A DNA stretch of 64,000 bases, from the NCBI RefSeq assembly GCF_018873765.1, contig NW_025317503.1, forward strand, positions 1 to 64,000, in the 5' to 3' direction. The notes under the pieces were generated by a model. The model saw only the letters and a list, made by a program, of their open reading frames with translations, was not told where the DNA came from and did not search any database. Below, in pieces: positions 1-10,944 of the stretch. Within the stretch, counting starts at the first letter, position 1, and every line of letters begins with the position of its first letter. The stretch comes from Telopea speciosissima (Eukaryota; Streptophyta; Magnoliopsida; Proteales; Proteaceae). Made by a program: the position numbers and the translations under genes.

Positions 1-2382
1 TAATTGTAAATAAATAAAGATGGATCAATCTATGAGGCCCGAAAACCAGTCCCAAGAAAAAACTCGAGAGAGATGATCGAACTAAGCCCGGGGCCTGTTT
101 GAGCCCATATAAAGACTTGTGTAATTTGCGGACATAGGTGGGCTGGCTGAAATCTTCATACCCTTGCAGGCTGGACCATGTAGACTTCTTCATTGAGAAT
201 GCCATGTAAGAAGGCATTTTGAACATCAAGTTGATGAATGACCCAACCATTGGATATAGCCATAGTGAGGACGGTGCAAATTGTTGTGGGCTTGATAAGC
301 TGGGCTAAAGGTTTCATCATAATCTAGGCCTTACATCGATGAAACCCTTTAACAACAAGACGGGCCTTATAACGCTCGATCGTGCCATCCGCCGCTTAAT
401 CCTGTACACCCATTTACAACCAACCACATTTACATTAGTAGGAGGTGGTACTAAAGACCAAGTGCCATCCATAATAGGGCTGCAAACTCATCAGACATGG
501 CCAATCTCCACTCAGGATCCTTGGCAGCCTGAGTATAACAAGTGGGTTCAGTAGGGTGAGGTGGTGGGGTTTTGGAGGGAGAGATAAGGGTATGCAAGGC
601 AGTGGAGGGGTCATTGTAGAGGTCACTAAGAAGGCGAGTGTGGAGTGGAGGGGTGGTTTGAGGGGTCAAGGATGGTGTGGGGGACGGATTGGGTGAGGGA
701 GATGTGGAGTCCACAAAGGGAGGGGGAGGGTAGGAGGTGGCGGTGGCGGTGGCGTGGTGGGTGGTGGCGTGTGATTAGGAGGTGCTGGGTCAGGAAAAAT
801 GGTGAGGGGTAGGGAAACCCAAGATGGAGGGGAAAGTGGGGAGGGGGGCGGTGTGTTGGCTACTTCCACGAAAAGGAAAGCGCGATTCATCAAACCCGAC
901 ATGGCGAGCGATGTAAATTAGCCTAGACTCAAGATGCATATAACGGTAACCATGGTGATGATAACTATATCCAAGGAAGACACAAGGAGCAGACCTTGGA
1001 TCCATTTTATGACTATTGTAGGGTCTAAGAAAGGGAAAACAGAGACACCCAAAAACTTTAAGAAAGTCGTAATCATGTGCGTGATTGGTGAGGAGTTGAT
1101 ATAGGGAGATATTTCCAATGATGGGAGAGGGCATCCGATTGATTAGATATCTTGCCGTTTCAAAGGCATAATCCCAATAAGCTCGTGGAGACAGTAACTT
1201 TGGGCCAAGAGAGTGAGCCGGTTTCAGCAATATGGCGATTGCGCCTTTTGACAAGTGCCCCGTTGTTCATGAGTATGAGGCATGATATACGATGGTGGAT
1301 GCCAAGATTGGCAAAATGGGAGGTGAGGGAGTGGTACTCCCCTCCCCAATCGGCTTTGGATACTTTTAATTTGCCTAAAAATTGCTGTTCAACAAGGGCT
1401 TGGAATTGCTTGAAAATATTAAAAGCATTAGATTTAATTTTTAGAGGATAAAACCAAATAAACTTTGTAAAATCGTCCACAAAAATAATAAAGTAGCGAT
1501 GTCCAAGAGAGGAAATAGTAGGGCGGGTCCCAAATGTCACTAAAAATTAAATCATGAGAAAAATTACTATGACTATCTGTTTCACGAAGAGTTAAACGGC
1601 CAGACTTTCCAATCGGACGGAGCACAAATGAGGCGATGAGGGAAGCTTGATATCACGAAGCATCGTCGAAGAGAACGATCATTAGGATGGCCAAGCCTTT
1701 GATGCCAATGATCATAAGATGTGAGATGTGCAAGGTGTGTTGATGAAGAAGATGGCTGGATCGACGGCAGTAGTAGAGAGTAGAGACCATTGTGACTACG
1801 CCCATAAGCAGAATTTGATTGGACGTCGGATCCTTCACATTGAAATGAGAAGTATGAAATTCAAAAACACATTATTGTCGAAGCAAATTTATGAACAGAA
1901 GGCAATGAAGTAGTAAGAGATGGAACATGTAAAATATTAGAAAGAACTCAAGGACGAGAGGTGGAAGGGAGAGAAGAAGACCGAACATGTGACATAGGGA
2001 CATAATTACCATCACCAACCATGAGATTGTTTTTACCATTGTACGGTGCATAAGAGGAAATTAGGCGTTGCATGATGTGTAGCGCTAGTGTCAGGAAGCC
2101 AATGGGTAAGGCCGGATGAGAAGGCAGATGGGGTAGGTGGCGGTGGGGGTTGTGGGTAATGGGGCTGATTTGGTTAGTAATGATATTGGGTGGGTGGCGT
2201 GGGCAGCAATGGGGGTTGATTTGTGGTTAGATAGGCAGAAGGCTGTGCATATGACGGATTGGTAGAGGGTAAAACGGTTTGGGTGGATTGGCCAAGCTGC
2301 TTGTTGCGATAATAACACGTCGGGGCTTGATTGGTCCGACCATAGATCGTGCAAGGACTGTGGGCATAGGCATTGGAACGCC
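1..2382 (-). pseudogene. Ty1/copia element E1, pol and 3' gag part (cut by window edge)
   Basis: Minus-strand remains of a copia polyprotein, continuing left of the window. In element order (high to low coordinate) one sees the C-terminal gag with a degenerate zinc knuckle and a Pro/Gln/Thr-rich tail (about 2350-2080), the integrase core (about 1840-1100, with the IIFVDDFTKF segment and the DWGGEYHS catalytic region), a long Pro-rich linker (about 900-660), and the start of reverse transcriptase (about 500-1). The frame is broken many times. Aligned by eye to the second copy (58400-60797), most breaks are CAG or CTG written as CG, so part of this decay may be consensus error. The family makes cDNA from its RNA in virus-like particles. 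Not functional as written. Confidence 0.85.
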
Positions 2383-5300
2383 TATAGGTGCAGCGGATGG
2401 AGGGTCGCTAGCGGGCACCCGGGGGAAAGAAAGAAAAATGGGAAAATGGGAGTCGTCACCTAGATTTAGGGTCTAGGACCCATGAATGGTGCCCCTCCTT
2501 CGCAGAAGAGGCGCTAAATTAACTCCAATGACTCAATGGATGGTCTGCCCCAGATCTCTAGGTAAGTGTCAAGTTACGGGCTGGGAAGGTGTTAGGCACC
2601 CAGCAACCGCCCGACCGATGGCCGGTCTTCCTAGACCAAACTTTGTTGTGTACTGTTGTGTTATACATAGTATGCACCTAATTAAACTAATTTTTTTGTG
2701 TTTTATTCAAATTAGAAAACCTAACCCTATGGTAAAAATAAGGTTAACTGTACAAAAGTGATTAAGATCCTAACCCTATGATTATATCATGAAGAAGGAC
2801 AATTACCTAGAATACAAACTTACTTAAGAGCCGAAATAACCAAAATTATGAAAATGCCCCTAGAGGGCCAAAATATGTACAGAGACATGAAATCACATTT
2901 AAATACTATGAAAAATTAAAACATGATTAAAACTAATTAACAACATGCATGTGAATCATTAAAATATATACAATGCTAAAAAGCACCAAATAGTAAAATT
3001 ACCAAAATGCCCCTATTAGGGCAAAAACATAAATATGCATGAAAATGCAAACTTGTACTTAAAACATGCTTATAAAAATTAAAACATGCAAATAAAGTGA
3101 CAACCTTTCTAGGGCCCTAAACATGATTCAGTCACAAAATGACCAAAATGCCCCTAAAGGGCAAAATGGTAAAAGTGTAAGAACATGCACTTTCAAATAA
3201 TTTCAGGCATTTGATATGTCATTAAACATCCTAAAATTACTAAAATGCCAAATAAGGCTACTGGATGGTACATTGGGCCCACATTTGGTAAAATGATCAA
3301 AATGCCCCTAAGGGCAAGAATGAGCTTTATGCATGGGTATGACACATGATATGCATGTATGCACATGAAAACATCCTAAAACATTCTAAAACAGCATGTC
3401 ATGCATAAAAGTATCTTTTTCTGATTTTTTGAGATTTTATGATTTTTTTGGGTTTTCCACCTACAAAATTACCATTATGCCCTTATGGTGAGAAAAGGCA
3501 TGGATGACATACAAATCAAATTCATACGCGGATGGGGATTGTCCTTTGTGATATGATGCATCATAGAGGACACTCCATGTCCTTGCTGAGTGAAGTAAGT
3601 CATAAAAACAAATTTTTGTATTTTTGGAAGGTAAAAAACAGGATTAGAACAAAGAAAATACAAAATAAATATTAAAAACCCGAATCAAACAAAACCAAAA
3701 CAGTGACATACTAATATAAACATCCTCTTCATACCCATATCAGTGTCTAAGCCTGAATCCGATCTTGTGGGCCCCACTCTTGCCCCAAAATGTTCACAAG
3801 GGCAAAAGTGTCCCAAAAAACATGATTTGGAGCTTAGGAAAATTAGTGGACATAAAAAACAGTGGGAAACATATCCCCTAAAAATCCCAAGATTTTATCA
3901 ATCTTGTATTATTTTTAATATTTTTGAAACTGAAAAACAGCCTCTTTATGTAAAGAAAATCAAATAAAATATATAAATATATATAAAAATACCCTTGAAG
4001 CGTGGAAGGGCATGGGCTCAGCTTGGGTAACCTTGTTTGACAGTAAATAGTCGCCAGAAACCTCTGAAAGCCGTTCCAAATGTGGTTGCTCGAATGACAA
4101 GAGTGATGAGTAAGGGGTATTTATGGAATTTTATATATCTTTGGGAGCAGAGTATTGGGGTATACCTAGAATGGACTGAAAGAGGGAAGAATAGACTTCA
4201 TGAAGGTAATTTTTTCAGAATTTTTTCTCTGTTCTTAAACCCTCCAAATGGCCTCCTATTTATAGGAAATAATCTGTTCGAGGAAATGACTGAATGAGCC
4301 CTGGGGCATTGATGGCAGGGAACAAAAGCAGGCTGACACGCACGACTTGTGCGCACAGCAGGCGCGACTTGTGCGTCTGGGCTAGGCCTGCAGGGCTGTT
4401 GGGCGTAGGCCGGTGGCTGAGTCATGGCCGGTGCAGGCTTGACTTTGGCACACCCATGTGCGCATGGGCCCAAGCCCAAGTGGGGGTGGTGGCTGGTTTT
4501 TGGGTCGGTTTTGGTTGGCCCAAGTTGATTCGGGTCAACCCAGATTGACTAGAATTTTTTCCCTTTTTTTTTTTTTTTTCTTTTTTTCTTTTTTCAATAA
4601 AAACAACGGTTCTATTTTAAGGGTCCACATTCAAACATCAATATCTTTTGATCCGGATGGCCGATTTTGACGCATCACCTATCGACGTGAAGATTGCAAC
4701 ACATACTTTCCATCCGTACGGCAGATATGACCTGATTTTGCCTAAAAGTGGCACGGATATCAAGAAAAACACATAAATGGTGTTTCACACCGATCAAGGT
4801 CCAAATGATACCAGAATTACATGAAATTTTAAGTGTAAGCACAATATGGCCAAATAAAGTTATCCAAATGGTTTCAGGTCACATCGGGTGGCTTGGGTAC
4901 CAAGAACCACACCAAGGGCAAAACGGTCATTTTCATAAAAATTATCCGATTTGGCCAAAACTTTTTGTGAAAGCTTAATATGACCAAATGAGGCCATCCA
5001 AAGTGTTTCAGACTGAATCAGGTGGTCCAGATACCGAGAAACATATCAGCGGCAAAACGGTCATTTTCACAGAAGTTACCTGATTTGGCCAAAACTTTAC
5101 GTGAAAGCTTAATATGACCAAATGGGGTCATTCAAAGTATTTCGGACTAAATCGGGTGGTCCAGATACCGAAAATCGTGCCAGGGGTAAAACAGTCATTT
5201 TTATAAAAGGTGTTGGATTTGGGTGAAACTTCAAATGTGGACTTAAAATGGTTAAATATGACTACGTTAAGGGTTTAGGCTCTATTTGGGACAGTTTGGT

Positions 5301-5418
5301 TACAAAAAGCGGGGTAGGGATAATTTGATATTTCTTGCCATTCAGTTACCACATGAGTTACGTCCTTGACCATCATTGCCAAGACACACTCCCAAGGTGT
5401 CAAAATGTGGTGTCCACA
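2383..5418 (-). mobile_element. Nested solo LTR (about 3.0 kb) inside copia gag, TSD ACGCC
   Basis: A non-coding block interrupts the copia gag. Read on the minus strand it begins TGTGGACACCACATTTTG and ends near GGTGGCGACTCC...CACCTATA, the look of a plant Ty3/gypsy LTR (Tat/Athila-like ends). Five bases ACGCC flank it on both sides (2378-2382 and 5419-5423), a perfect TSD. No gag, pol, primer-binding site or polypurine tract is visible inside, so a solo LTR left by LTR-LTR recombination is the best call. The terminal base pair is TG...TA rather than TG...CA. It contains spaced AAAATGCCCCTA-type palindromes (about 2850-3310) and about 133-bp tandem repeats (about 4790-5230). The identical insertion is at 60798-63837. 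Confidence 0.8.
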
Positions 5419-6520
5419 ACGCCCAAACCCACTAGGTCTGTTTGGAGCACCACGGTCTCCCCTACCACGACCACGGCCAGTGGAAGAGCCACGGCCGTAA
5501 GATTGAGAGGGGGGGCCACGAAATTGTTGAGCAAGATTGGTAGTTGCATTGGCGGTCGGATCCGACACGGCTTGACGAGATGCAATGAGATATTCACGAA
5601 TGAGAAGCAGGCCATGAAGTTCAGTATAGGAGATTGATTCCTTGCAATCCATCACTGCTGAGACCACAGATTCAAATTCAGGATGTAGGGCACGAAGATG
5701 TGTACGTATGTTCGGATCCTCCGTGGGTAGGGGTTTGCCAACAAAGATCGAGCTCATCGAAAGGGCCTTGACCCGATGGAGAAACTGAGTGACGTTCTCC
5801 TTGGGTTTCTGAACAAGGTTCTGGAGGGCCACATTGAGGGAGAGGAATGCGCGTTGTAGAGGCAGAACTGAAGGCTGCATGAAGAGCATCCTAGATTTCT
5901 TTACTTGTTTCACGCCCAACGGCAAGAGGCATTGCTTCATCGGAGAGAGAGGAGATGATAATACTCATGATTGATGCACCTTTTCGTGCCAAACATCAAC
6001 TTTGGTTGCATCGGTAGGGCATGGATTGGAGCCAACAACATAGCCATAAAGTCGTTGGCCTTTGAGGTAAGGGACGATCCGAGTCCTCCAATAAACATAG
6101 TTTTTAGATGTTAACTATGAGAAAGGATTTGACTAAGGGTGGGAGTATGAGATGGAGAGGAGGGAGGAGAGGCCATGGCCAAAATTCTTTACTTGTTTCA
6201 CGCCCACGGCAAGAGGCATTGCTTCATCGAGAGAGAGGAGATGATAATACTCATGATTGATGCACCTTTTCGTGCAAACATCAACTTTGGTTGCATCGGT
6301 AGGGCATGGATTGGAGCCAACAACATAGCCATAAAGTCGTTGGCCTTTGAGGTAAGGGACGATCTGAGTCCTCCAATAAACATAGTTTTTAGATGTTAAT
6401 TTATGAGAAAGGATTTGACTAAGGGTGGGAGTATGAGATGGCGAGGAGGGAGGAGAGGCCATGGCCAAAAATTCGTTGGGGGAGGGAGGTGGGATCGATT
6501 TTTGTTCTTTGGAGCTAGGG
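5419..6520 (-). pseudogene. Copia E1 gag, 5' part (UBN2/gag-type), with internal duplication
   Basis: Minus-strand gag of E1. The N-terminus reads NYVYWRTQIVPYLKGQRLYG, typical of the copia gag pre-domain, followed by the gag core (FLHRVKALSMS, LHPEFESVVSAVMD, LLIREYL) and a Gly/Arg-rich nucleic-acid-binding stretch (about 5420-5560). The gag start lies near 6462. The first about 290 bp are duplicated in tandem (5897-6472), which breaks the order of the N-terminal domain. Downstream the frame is cut by the nested solo LTR at 5418. Gag normally coats the element RNA; this copy cannot make an intact protein. Confidence 0.8.
5897..6472 (-). repeat. Tandem duplication (period about 288 bp) within copia gag
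   Basis: Two consecutive near-identical units, about 5897-6184 and 6185-6472. Each starts around TTCTTTACTTGTTTCACGCCC and ends around GGAGAGGCCATGGCCAAAA. Both carry the antisense of the gag start region. The units differ by a few single-base indels. The matching part of E2 lies beyond the window, so it is unknown whether both copies share it. Confidence 0.85.
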
Positions 6521-6532
6521 GCTCTGCTACCA
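6521..6532 (-). promoter_or_regulatory. Primer-binding site of copia E1
   Basis: On the minus strand the bases next to the 5' LTR read TGGTAGCAGAGC, one mismatch from TGGTATCAGAGC, the complement of the 3' end of plant initiator-Met tRNA. The position directly inside the LTR supports both its function in minus-strand cDNA priming and the element orientation. Confidence 0.7.
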
Positions 6533-6788
6533 TATTGGATTCTGAAAATAATGTATTGCCTTAAACTACAAGATTGTATATTTATAGGTAAGGTGAGAGA
6601 AATCCACAGGTTGGAAACTCAATCACCATTACCATATATAGAAGGATGTGATTGAGAGAATATAGAGATTGAGAGAGATCACAGGGACTGCATACAATAA
6701 TAGAAAGGTAAATAATGGAAAGGTAGGATTGCATGGAATTGCATGCAATAATAGAAAGAATAAAGATGGAAGGCTGTTATGGCTGATA
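6533..6788 (-). mobile_element. 5' LTR of copia E1 (about 256 bp)
   Basis: Similar to 57130-57409, the 3' LTR of the second copy. Shared stretches include GAAAATAATGTATTGCC, TATTTATAGGTAAGGTGAG and GGCTGTTATGGCTGATA. The outer two bases (TG on the minus strand) seem missing. ACCCT follows at 6789-6793 and is taken as the TSD because the same pentamer precedes the 3' LTR of E2 at 57125-57129. By eye this LTR differs from the 3' LTR at several places, including indels, so the insertion is not very young. Confidence 0.75.
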
Positions 6789-7711
6789 ACCCTCATCTAC
6801 AAGGCATCTCAGAATTGGTCATTGCCTTGGACATCCTCCGCATCGCCCTCTTCATCCAAGAAGTCCACCACCCACACCTCTACTCTGAGATTCGAAATTT
6901 GAAAGAAACCTGCAACTACAGAGTTCTCCTGATCTGATTTCAGAGAAGTTTTGCTTGATGAATCAACACTGTATCATAAGGATAGCACCTAAATTTCATA
7001 GAGCTTTGTTTAGCGATTATGATCCTAGAATCTTGGTTTGTTTGGGCTAGCCGTGTGGAAGCCCTTCCAAAACTCCTGTTGTTGCCTTTGCCGCCATAGC
7101 CATATTCACATCCAACGTTAGGTAGAAGAAGACAGTCATTCCCATGATTCTTTAAACCGCCCCATTTTTTCTTTATTTTTTTATTTTTTTGTTTTTAACA
7201 AACACATCAAAATTCTATTCTTCAAATCTGAGTAAAACGATAGTTAGAAGCTTGTATTTAAAGAGAAAATTAAAAAACCCCTAATCTAAAACTGAAATTA
7301 ACATAAAGACTCCTAATTGAGACTCCTAACTGAAATAAAATTCTAATTTAACCCTATCTTAATTAACCTATTAAAATAAAAGATTACAAGATAAATCCAA
7401 ATTAATAAAAACCTTAATAAATAAATAAATAAAATCCTACTGAACCCAAAGACCTAGTTGGACCCGACTCATCTTCTCATGGATACCCAAATGGGTTTGG
7501 GTCAGTCCAAGACAGTGCACCTGCATCACTCCCACATCAATTCCATCAAGAAACAGTACAAGACGCTTGCCCTCCTTCTACACCCTAACAAGAACACTTC
7601 TGTGGCCTCCGAAGATGCCTTCAAGTGCGATGGGGAAGCCTTTCAAGTCCTCTCTGATAAAATACGCCACAAAGAATATGACCTCAAGCTTTGTATCTCT
7701 TTACAATCCTA
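6789..7711 (+). pseudogene. DnaJ-like gene, 3' part (J-domain fragment)
   Basis: Two coding islands. 6789-6945 continues a DnaJ N-terminal helical region: the frame reads HLQGISELVIALDILRIAL directly after the copia TSD. 7518-7700 is a J-domain core (HINSIKKQYKTLALLLHPNK, then AFKCDGEAFQVLSDK). The about 570 bp between them are AT-rich and could be an intron or an insertion. The J-domain HPD tripeptide, which activates Hsp70 ATPase, is HPN here, so even an intact protein would be a doubtful co-chaperone. The 5' part of a matching gene lies at 46753-46828 and 57062-57129. Probably a pseudogene broken by copia and CACTA insertions. Confidence 0.65.
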
Positions 7712-8078
7712 GGTTACGGCAACAACATCCACCACCTCCTTCTCCAGAGAGTTGAACCCATGACCACTTGATTACAATGGAGCAACCTAACCGTTGCACC
7801 AAAGTCCACCCTCGGACTCGTTAAACACATCAACCCATGACCACTTGGTCACATGCTGGATAATAATAATAAAAATAATAACAATTATTTCACTGTGTTT
7901 ATTATGGATCTCAGAATCTCTATCATGGAAAATTTAGACGTACGGGCACTTGTTGTCAAAATCACTAATTAAATAGTGCCAAGAGAAATTAAAGAGATAT
8001 CTTCTAACAAAAAGCTAACAGCATAAAAAAGGCCGGGGAGAAACCAAAATTCCAAAGACCAAAATTAAACATACCTTA
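7712..8078. other. Intergenic, 3' flank of LCD copy 1
   Basis: No gene seen. Contains an AAT-rich run (about 7859-7885). The stretch 7785-7870 (CCGTTGCACCAA, CCCATGACCACTTGGTCACA) is similar to 28200-28265 next to LCD copy 3, so the duplicated unit of the LCD genes includes this flank. Confidence 0.6.
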
Positions 8079-9461
8079 TCAGTTGGGGAGAAGCATCTTG
8101 CAAGTAAAACCACTCTGTACAAGTTTGTTTATTGCATCCCTAAACTTGTAGTAATCGTCTTCCCTGTTGTAAATTTGATGAGAAATCCTGGCATAACCTG
8201 TTATACAATCATTCTTGTCCCGGGTTCCAGTACTGTCACCCTCTTTCGGTGCTTGAAAATATATTGGCACTTCAATGCCAAAACAGTCCCGCAAATGGGC
8301 CCTCAATTTGACCGCGCCCTCTTCACTTGAAATCCCCAGGCTAGCAGGCAAGCCAACCATGACCATGCTAGCACACATCTCAGGCGGTGACCCAAGATGA
8401 GTTCCCCAAGCCTTGGCAAGCATCTCACCCATTTGAACAACTGCATCATGAATCCTTTTCCTAATTCCTTCAATTCCACCTTCGAACCTACTAATAAAAT
8501 CCAAAACCGATGGCACAACAAGCTGAGAACTATAGTCTCTCGTCCCAATCCAAGCACTTTCTATGGCCAACCCTTTACCATATTCATCAGAAACCACAGG
8601 ATGGTGCAGTTCCAACGACTTTGATGATGATGATGATTTTCTGCAGTGCAGAAATGCAACAGAAGGCGGACAGAAAAACCACTTGTGCAAATTACTAGTG
8701 TAGAAATCTGCCCCAATATCTTTGACGTCAACCTCGACAGAACCAATTGAATGAGCAGCATCTACCAAGACTTGATCAACACCTTCCTCCCTACATATCT
8801 TAACCAACTCCTTGATCGGGATGAGAACGCTTGGCATCGAAGTGATATGATCAATTACTGCTAACCTAACTTTCTTGCCATTAGATTTCCCTTTCTCCAA
8901 AGCTTTCCGAAACTCAACAATAATTTCTTCGTTCGAATTTACGGGTAACGACAACTGGACTTCAATTACGGAAGCCCCAGCATGAGAAACGAGGTACGTC
9001 TGGATCGATTTCTTTACGGAGCCATGTGCAAAGTGAAGCATGACTACAGCGTCTCCTCTCTGAAACCTCCCCTCGACAAACTCCCAACAAATCTGTTGTA
9101 GCACAATTGCCACAGCAGTCGTGGCATTATCAACAATTGAGACCTCATCGACATCGTCGGCGTTGATCAGATCTCTAATCACAGTCCTCGATTCAAAAAT
9201 CCCTTTCTTTAAATGATTGTAGTAGAAATCATCCGGTTGCTGAAGAAATCGAAGCTGCCACTTTCGTTGAGCAGCGATAATGGAAGCGGGACAGCTACCG
9301 AAGCTGCCGTTGTTGAGCCGAGCGACTCCAGGCTGGTGGTGCAAGAATTCATCGCGAATTTCAGATTCAGATATGAAAGTGGAGAGCTTTTGCATCTTGC
9401 AAAGGTCATTATTGTCATCGTCATGAGAGGCGTCGCCCTTTTCTTTCCGTTGAGGATCCAT
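8079..9461 (-). CDS. LCD: L-cysteine desulfhydrase-like PLP enzyme, copy 1 (460 aa)
   Basis: Intact single-exon frame of 460 residues, ATG at 9461. It is a fold-type I PLP enzyme of the class-V aminotransferase group, matching plant L-cysteine desulfhydrase (about 450 aa, Arabidopsis At3g62130 type), which converts cysteine to pyruvate, ammonia and H2S. Visible motifs: NNGSFGSCP (residues 50-58, substrate-side loop), DNATTA (111-116, phosphate-binding region), LVDAAHSIG (232-240, Asp and His contacting the cofactor ring) and TSNLHKWFF (255-263) with Lys260 as the expected Schiff-base lysine. A Ser run at 276-280 is variable between copies. The N-terminal 30 residues are acidic and hydrophilic with no clear targeting signal. 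Similar to the genes at 24786-26153 and 28529-29925. The exact substrate is inferred from family. Confidence 0.9.
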   Translation of the reverse strand: MDPQRKEKGDASHDDDNNDLCKMQKLSTFISESEIRDEFLHHQPGVARLNNGSFGSCPASIIAAQRKWQLRFLQQPDDFYYNHLKKGIFESRTVIRDLINADDVDEVSIVDNATTAVAIVLQQICWEFVEGRFQRGDAVVMLHFAHGSVKKSIQTYLVSHAGASVIEVQLSLPVNSNEEIIVEFRKALEKGKSNGKKVRLAVIDHITSMPSVLIPIKELVKICREEGVDQVLVDAAHSIGSVEVDVKDIGADFYTSNLHKWFFCPPSVAFLHCRKSSSSSKSLELHHPVVSDEYGKGLAIESAWIGTRDYSSQLVVPSVLDFISRFEGGIEGIRKRIHDAVVQMGEMLAKAWGTHLGSPPEMCASMVMVGLPASLGISSEEGAVKLRAHLRDCFGIEVPIYFQAPKEGDSTGTRDKNDCITGYARISHQIYNREDDYYKFRDAINKLVQSGFTCKMLLPN

Positions 9462-10294
9462 AGTCGGAGTAAGTAAACTTATGATTTAGACATTTTATCC
9501 AAATGCAATAGAGGAGCACGCCATAGAAACCAGAGCTAGTGGTATGGTTATAATCCATTTCGTGGTTCCTTAGTTTGGAAGGGATGACCGACGTTTGTGG
9601 CTGTTGTGTCGCTTTAAAACTAACCAATCAAACCAAGAAGGAAAGAAAGTGAAATTTGCACGGATTTGGATCAATCGTTATCCTCTGCTGTCCAGAGGAT
9701 AAAAATTCGACTTGGATCCCCTTCTCCCGCGAATCGTTATCTTCTGCAGTTACAGGACGATGCTGTACTGCATCATACGGTGTTGCGGAAGCCATTTGGT
9801 GGATTCAGATCTTCTATGGCCTGGTTCATAGCAGCCGTCTGCCTGCCGTGAAGCCTACATTTGACATCTGTAAAGTGAATAATCCAAGGGTAAGTTTTAA
9901 AACTTTGAGTTGTTTAAGCTAAAAAACGGTTGAGGGCACTCAACCCAAGACGGACCTGTCCGGTTTATCAAACCGACCGTGATTCAAACCGTTTTACTCC
10001 TTCAACAAAACAAAAACCCATCGTCCTCTTTCCCTCATTCTGAAAACCCTCGATTTGAAATTCCCAACGAACCTGCGCATCCCAAACCTTCCCTCCTTCC
10101 TCCATCGTCCTCGTGTCAAGTCTGAAACCCTAGCACTTCAGTCTTCTTTGTGCGTAGCCCAACCCATCTTCGTACTCTGGCTGGCGAACCTCGATTCTAT
10201 CAATCTTTATTCTCACTTCATCTCTCTCTTGCTTCTACTGTTCTAAGGTTCCATCTCTTCTCACTCTATTCCGTAATCCAAGTATCCTCCTGAA
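9462..10294. other. Intergenic, upstream of LCD copy 1 and of the F-box fragment
   Basis: Positions 9462-9660 resemble the 5' flanks of LCD copies 2 and 3 (shared CATAGAAACCAG and AAACTAACCAA...GAAAGAAA stretches) and presumably hold the LCD promoter. No clear TATA box was identified. From 9900 to 10294 the plus strand is C/T-rich with AAACCCT motifs and looks like a plant 5' leader for the fragment at 10295. No further gene seen. Confidence 0.5.
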
Positions 10295-10850
10295 ATGGAT
10301 CGTAGATGTTTTGGATTGAAATTCTTGGCAACTTTACCTATCCCATCCCCATCGTCAATTCTGCCTCTTGGCTTCTTCCAAACCCGATCAATAGAAATCC
10401 TCTCTAGTCCATTGAAATTCTTGGCAACATTACCACCACCCGAAAGTAACTTGTTCGGCAGTGAAATTAGAAGAAGGCGGACTAGATATCGTCATCAATT
10501 TTGAATTATCTCAAAAATTTCTAAACTTGCTTTCCGATATCATCTGTTCTTCCAATGGACTTTTTCTATGCGGTCTTCATTACTATAGAACCTATTACAT
10601 ATTCAACCCTGTCACCAAGGAGTCTTACCGACTTCCTCCTTGTACCAAGAAGCAGCAATCGTTCAGGGGTTTCGTTGTTGCCAATGCCGACTGTGATGAT
10701 GTTTCATCGATCCGATACAAAGTGGTGCGTTGGGAGACTGGCTTTGCCCGGTTACCTTATGAACAACAACCATCAACAATTAGTCTGCATCAATTTGAGG
10801 GTGGGTGTTGCATCCACTCTGTTTTTATCTCCAATCTCAAAAGCTACTGA
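10295..10850 (+). pseudogene. F-box-associated (FBA-type) gene fragment
   Basis: From about 10461 the plus strand encodes a short beta-propeller-like stretch typical of the F-box-associated domain: IICSSNGLFLCG, then YYIFNPVTKESYRLPP, then a YKVV motif. An upstream frame from the ATG at 10295 (69 aa) is offset by frame and has no recognisable F-box. The total is far shorter than usual F-box proteins (350-450 aa) and the frame closes at 10850. F-box proteins recruit substrates to SCF ubiquitin ligases; this copy has lost both the F-box and most of the propeller. Called a pseudogene with moderate confidence. Confidence 0.5.
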
Positions 10851-10944
10851 AAGGAATAGGAGAACATTAAAATACCTTGAGAACAAAGCCACCAAGCAAG
10901 TTTGCAGGCCTTGGAAGCACATGCAAATGAAAATTCAGTCTTGA

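Noticed and set aside
2486-2761. 91-codon plus-strand frame, also present at 60901
   Set aside because: Lies inside the nested solo LTR; conservation between copies reflects recent duplication, not coding function.
2850-3320. Regularly spaced repeats that could suggest a CRISPR array
   Set aside because: Plant nuclear DNA; the repeated core is short, imperfect and palindromic with about 150-bp spacing and related intervening sequence, all inside an LTR.
4198-4548. Overlapping frames on both strands (93 and 84 codons), repeated at 62635-62967
   Set aside because: GC-rich stretch inside the solo LTR; open in several frames at once and no known domain.
5335-5637. 100-codon plus-strand frame opposite copia gag
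   Set aside because: Antisense shadow of the Gly/Arg-rich gag region; no independent evidence.
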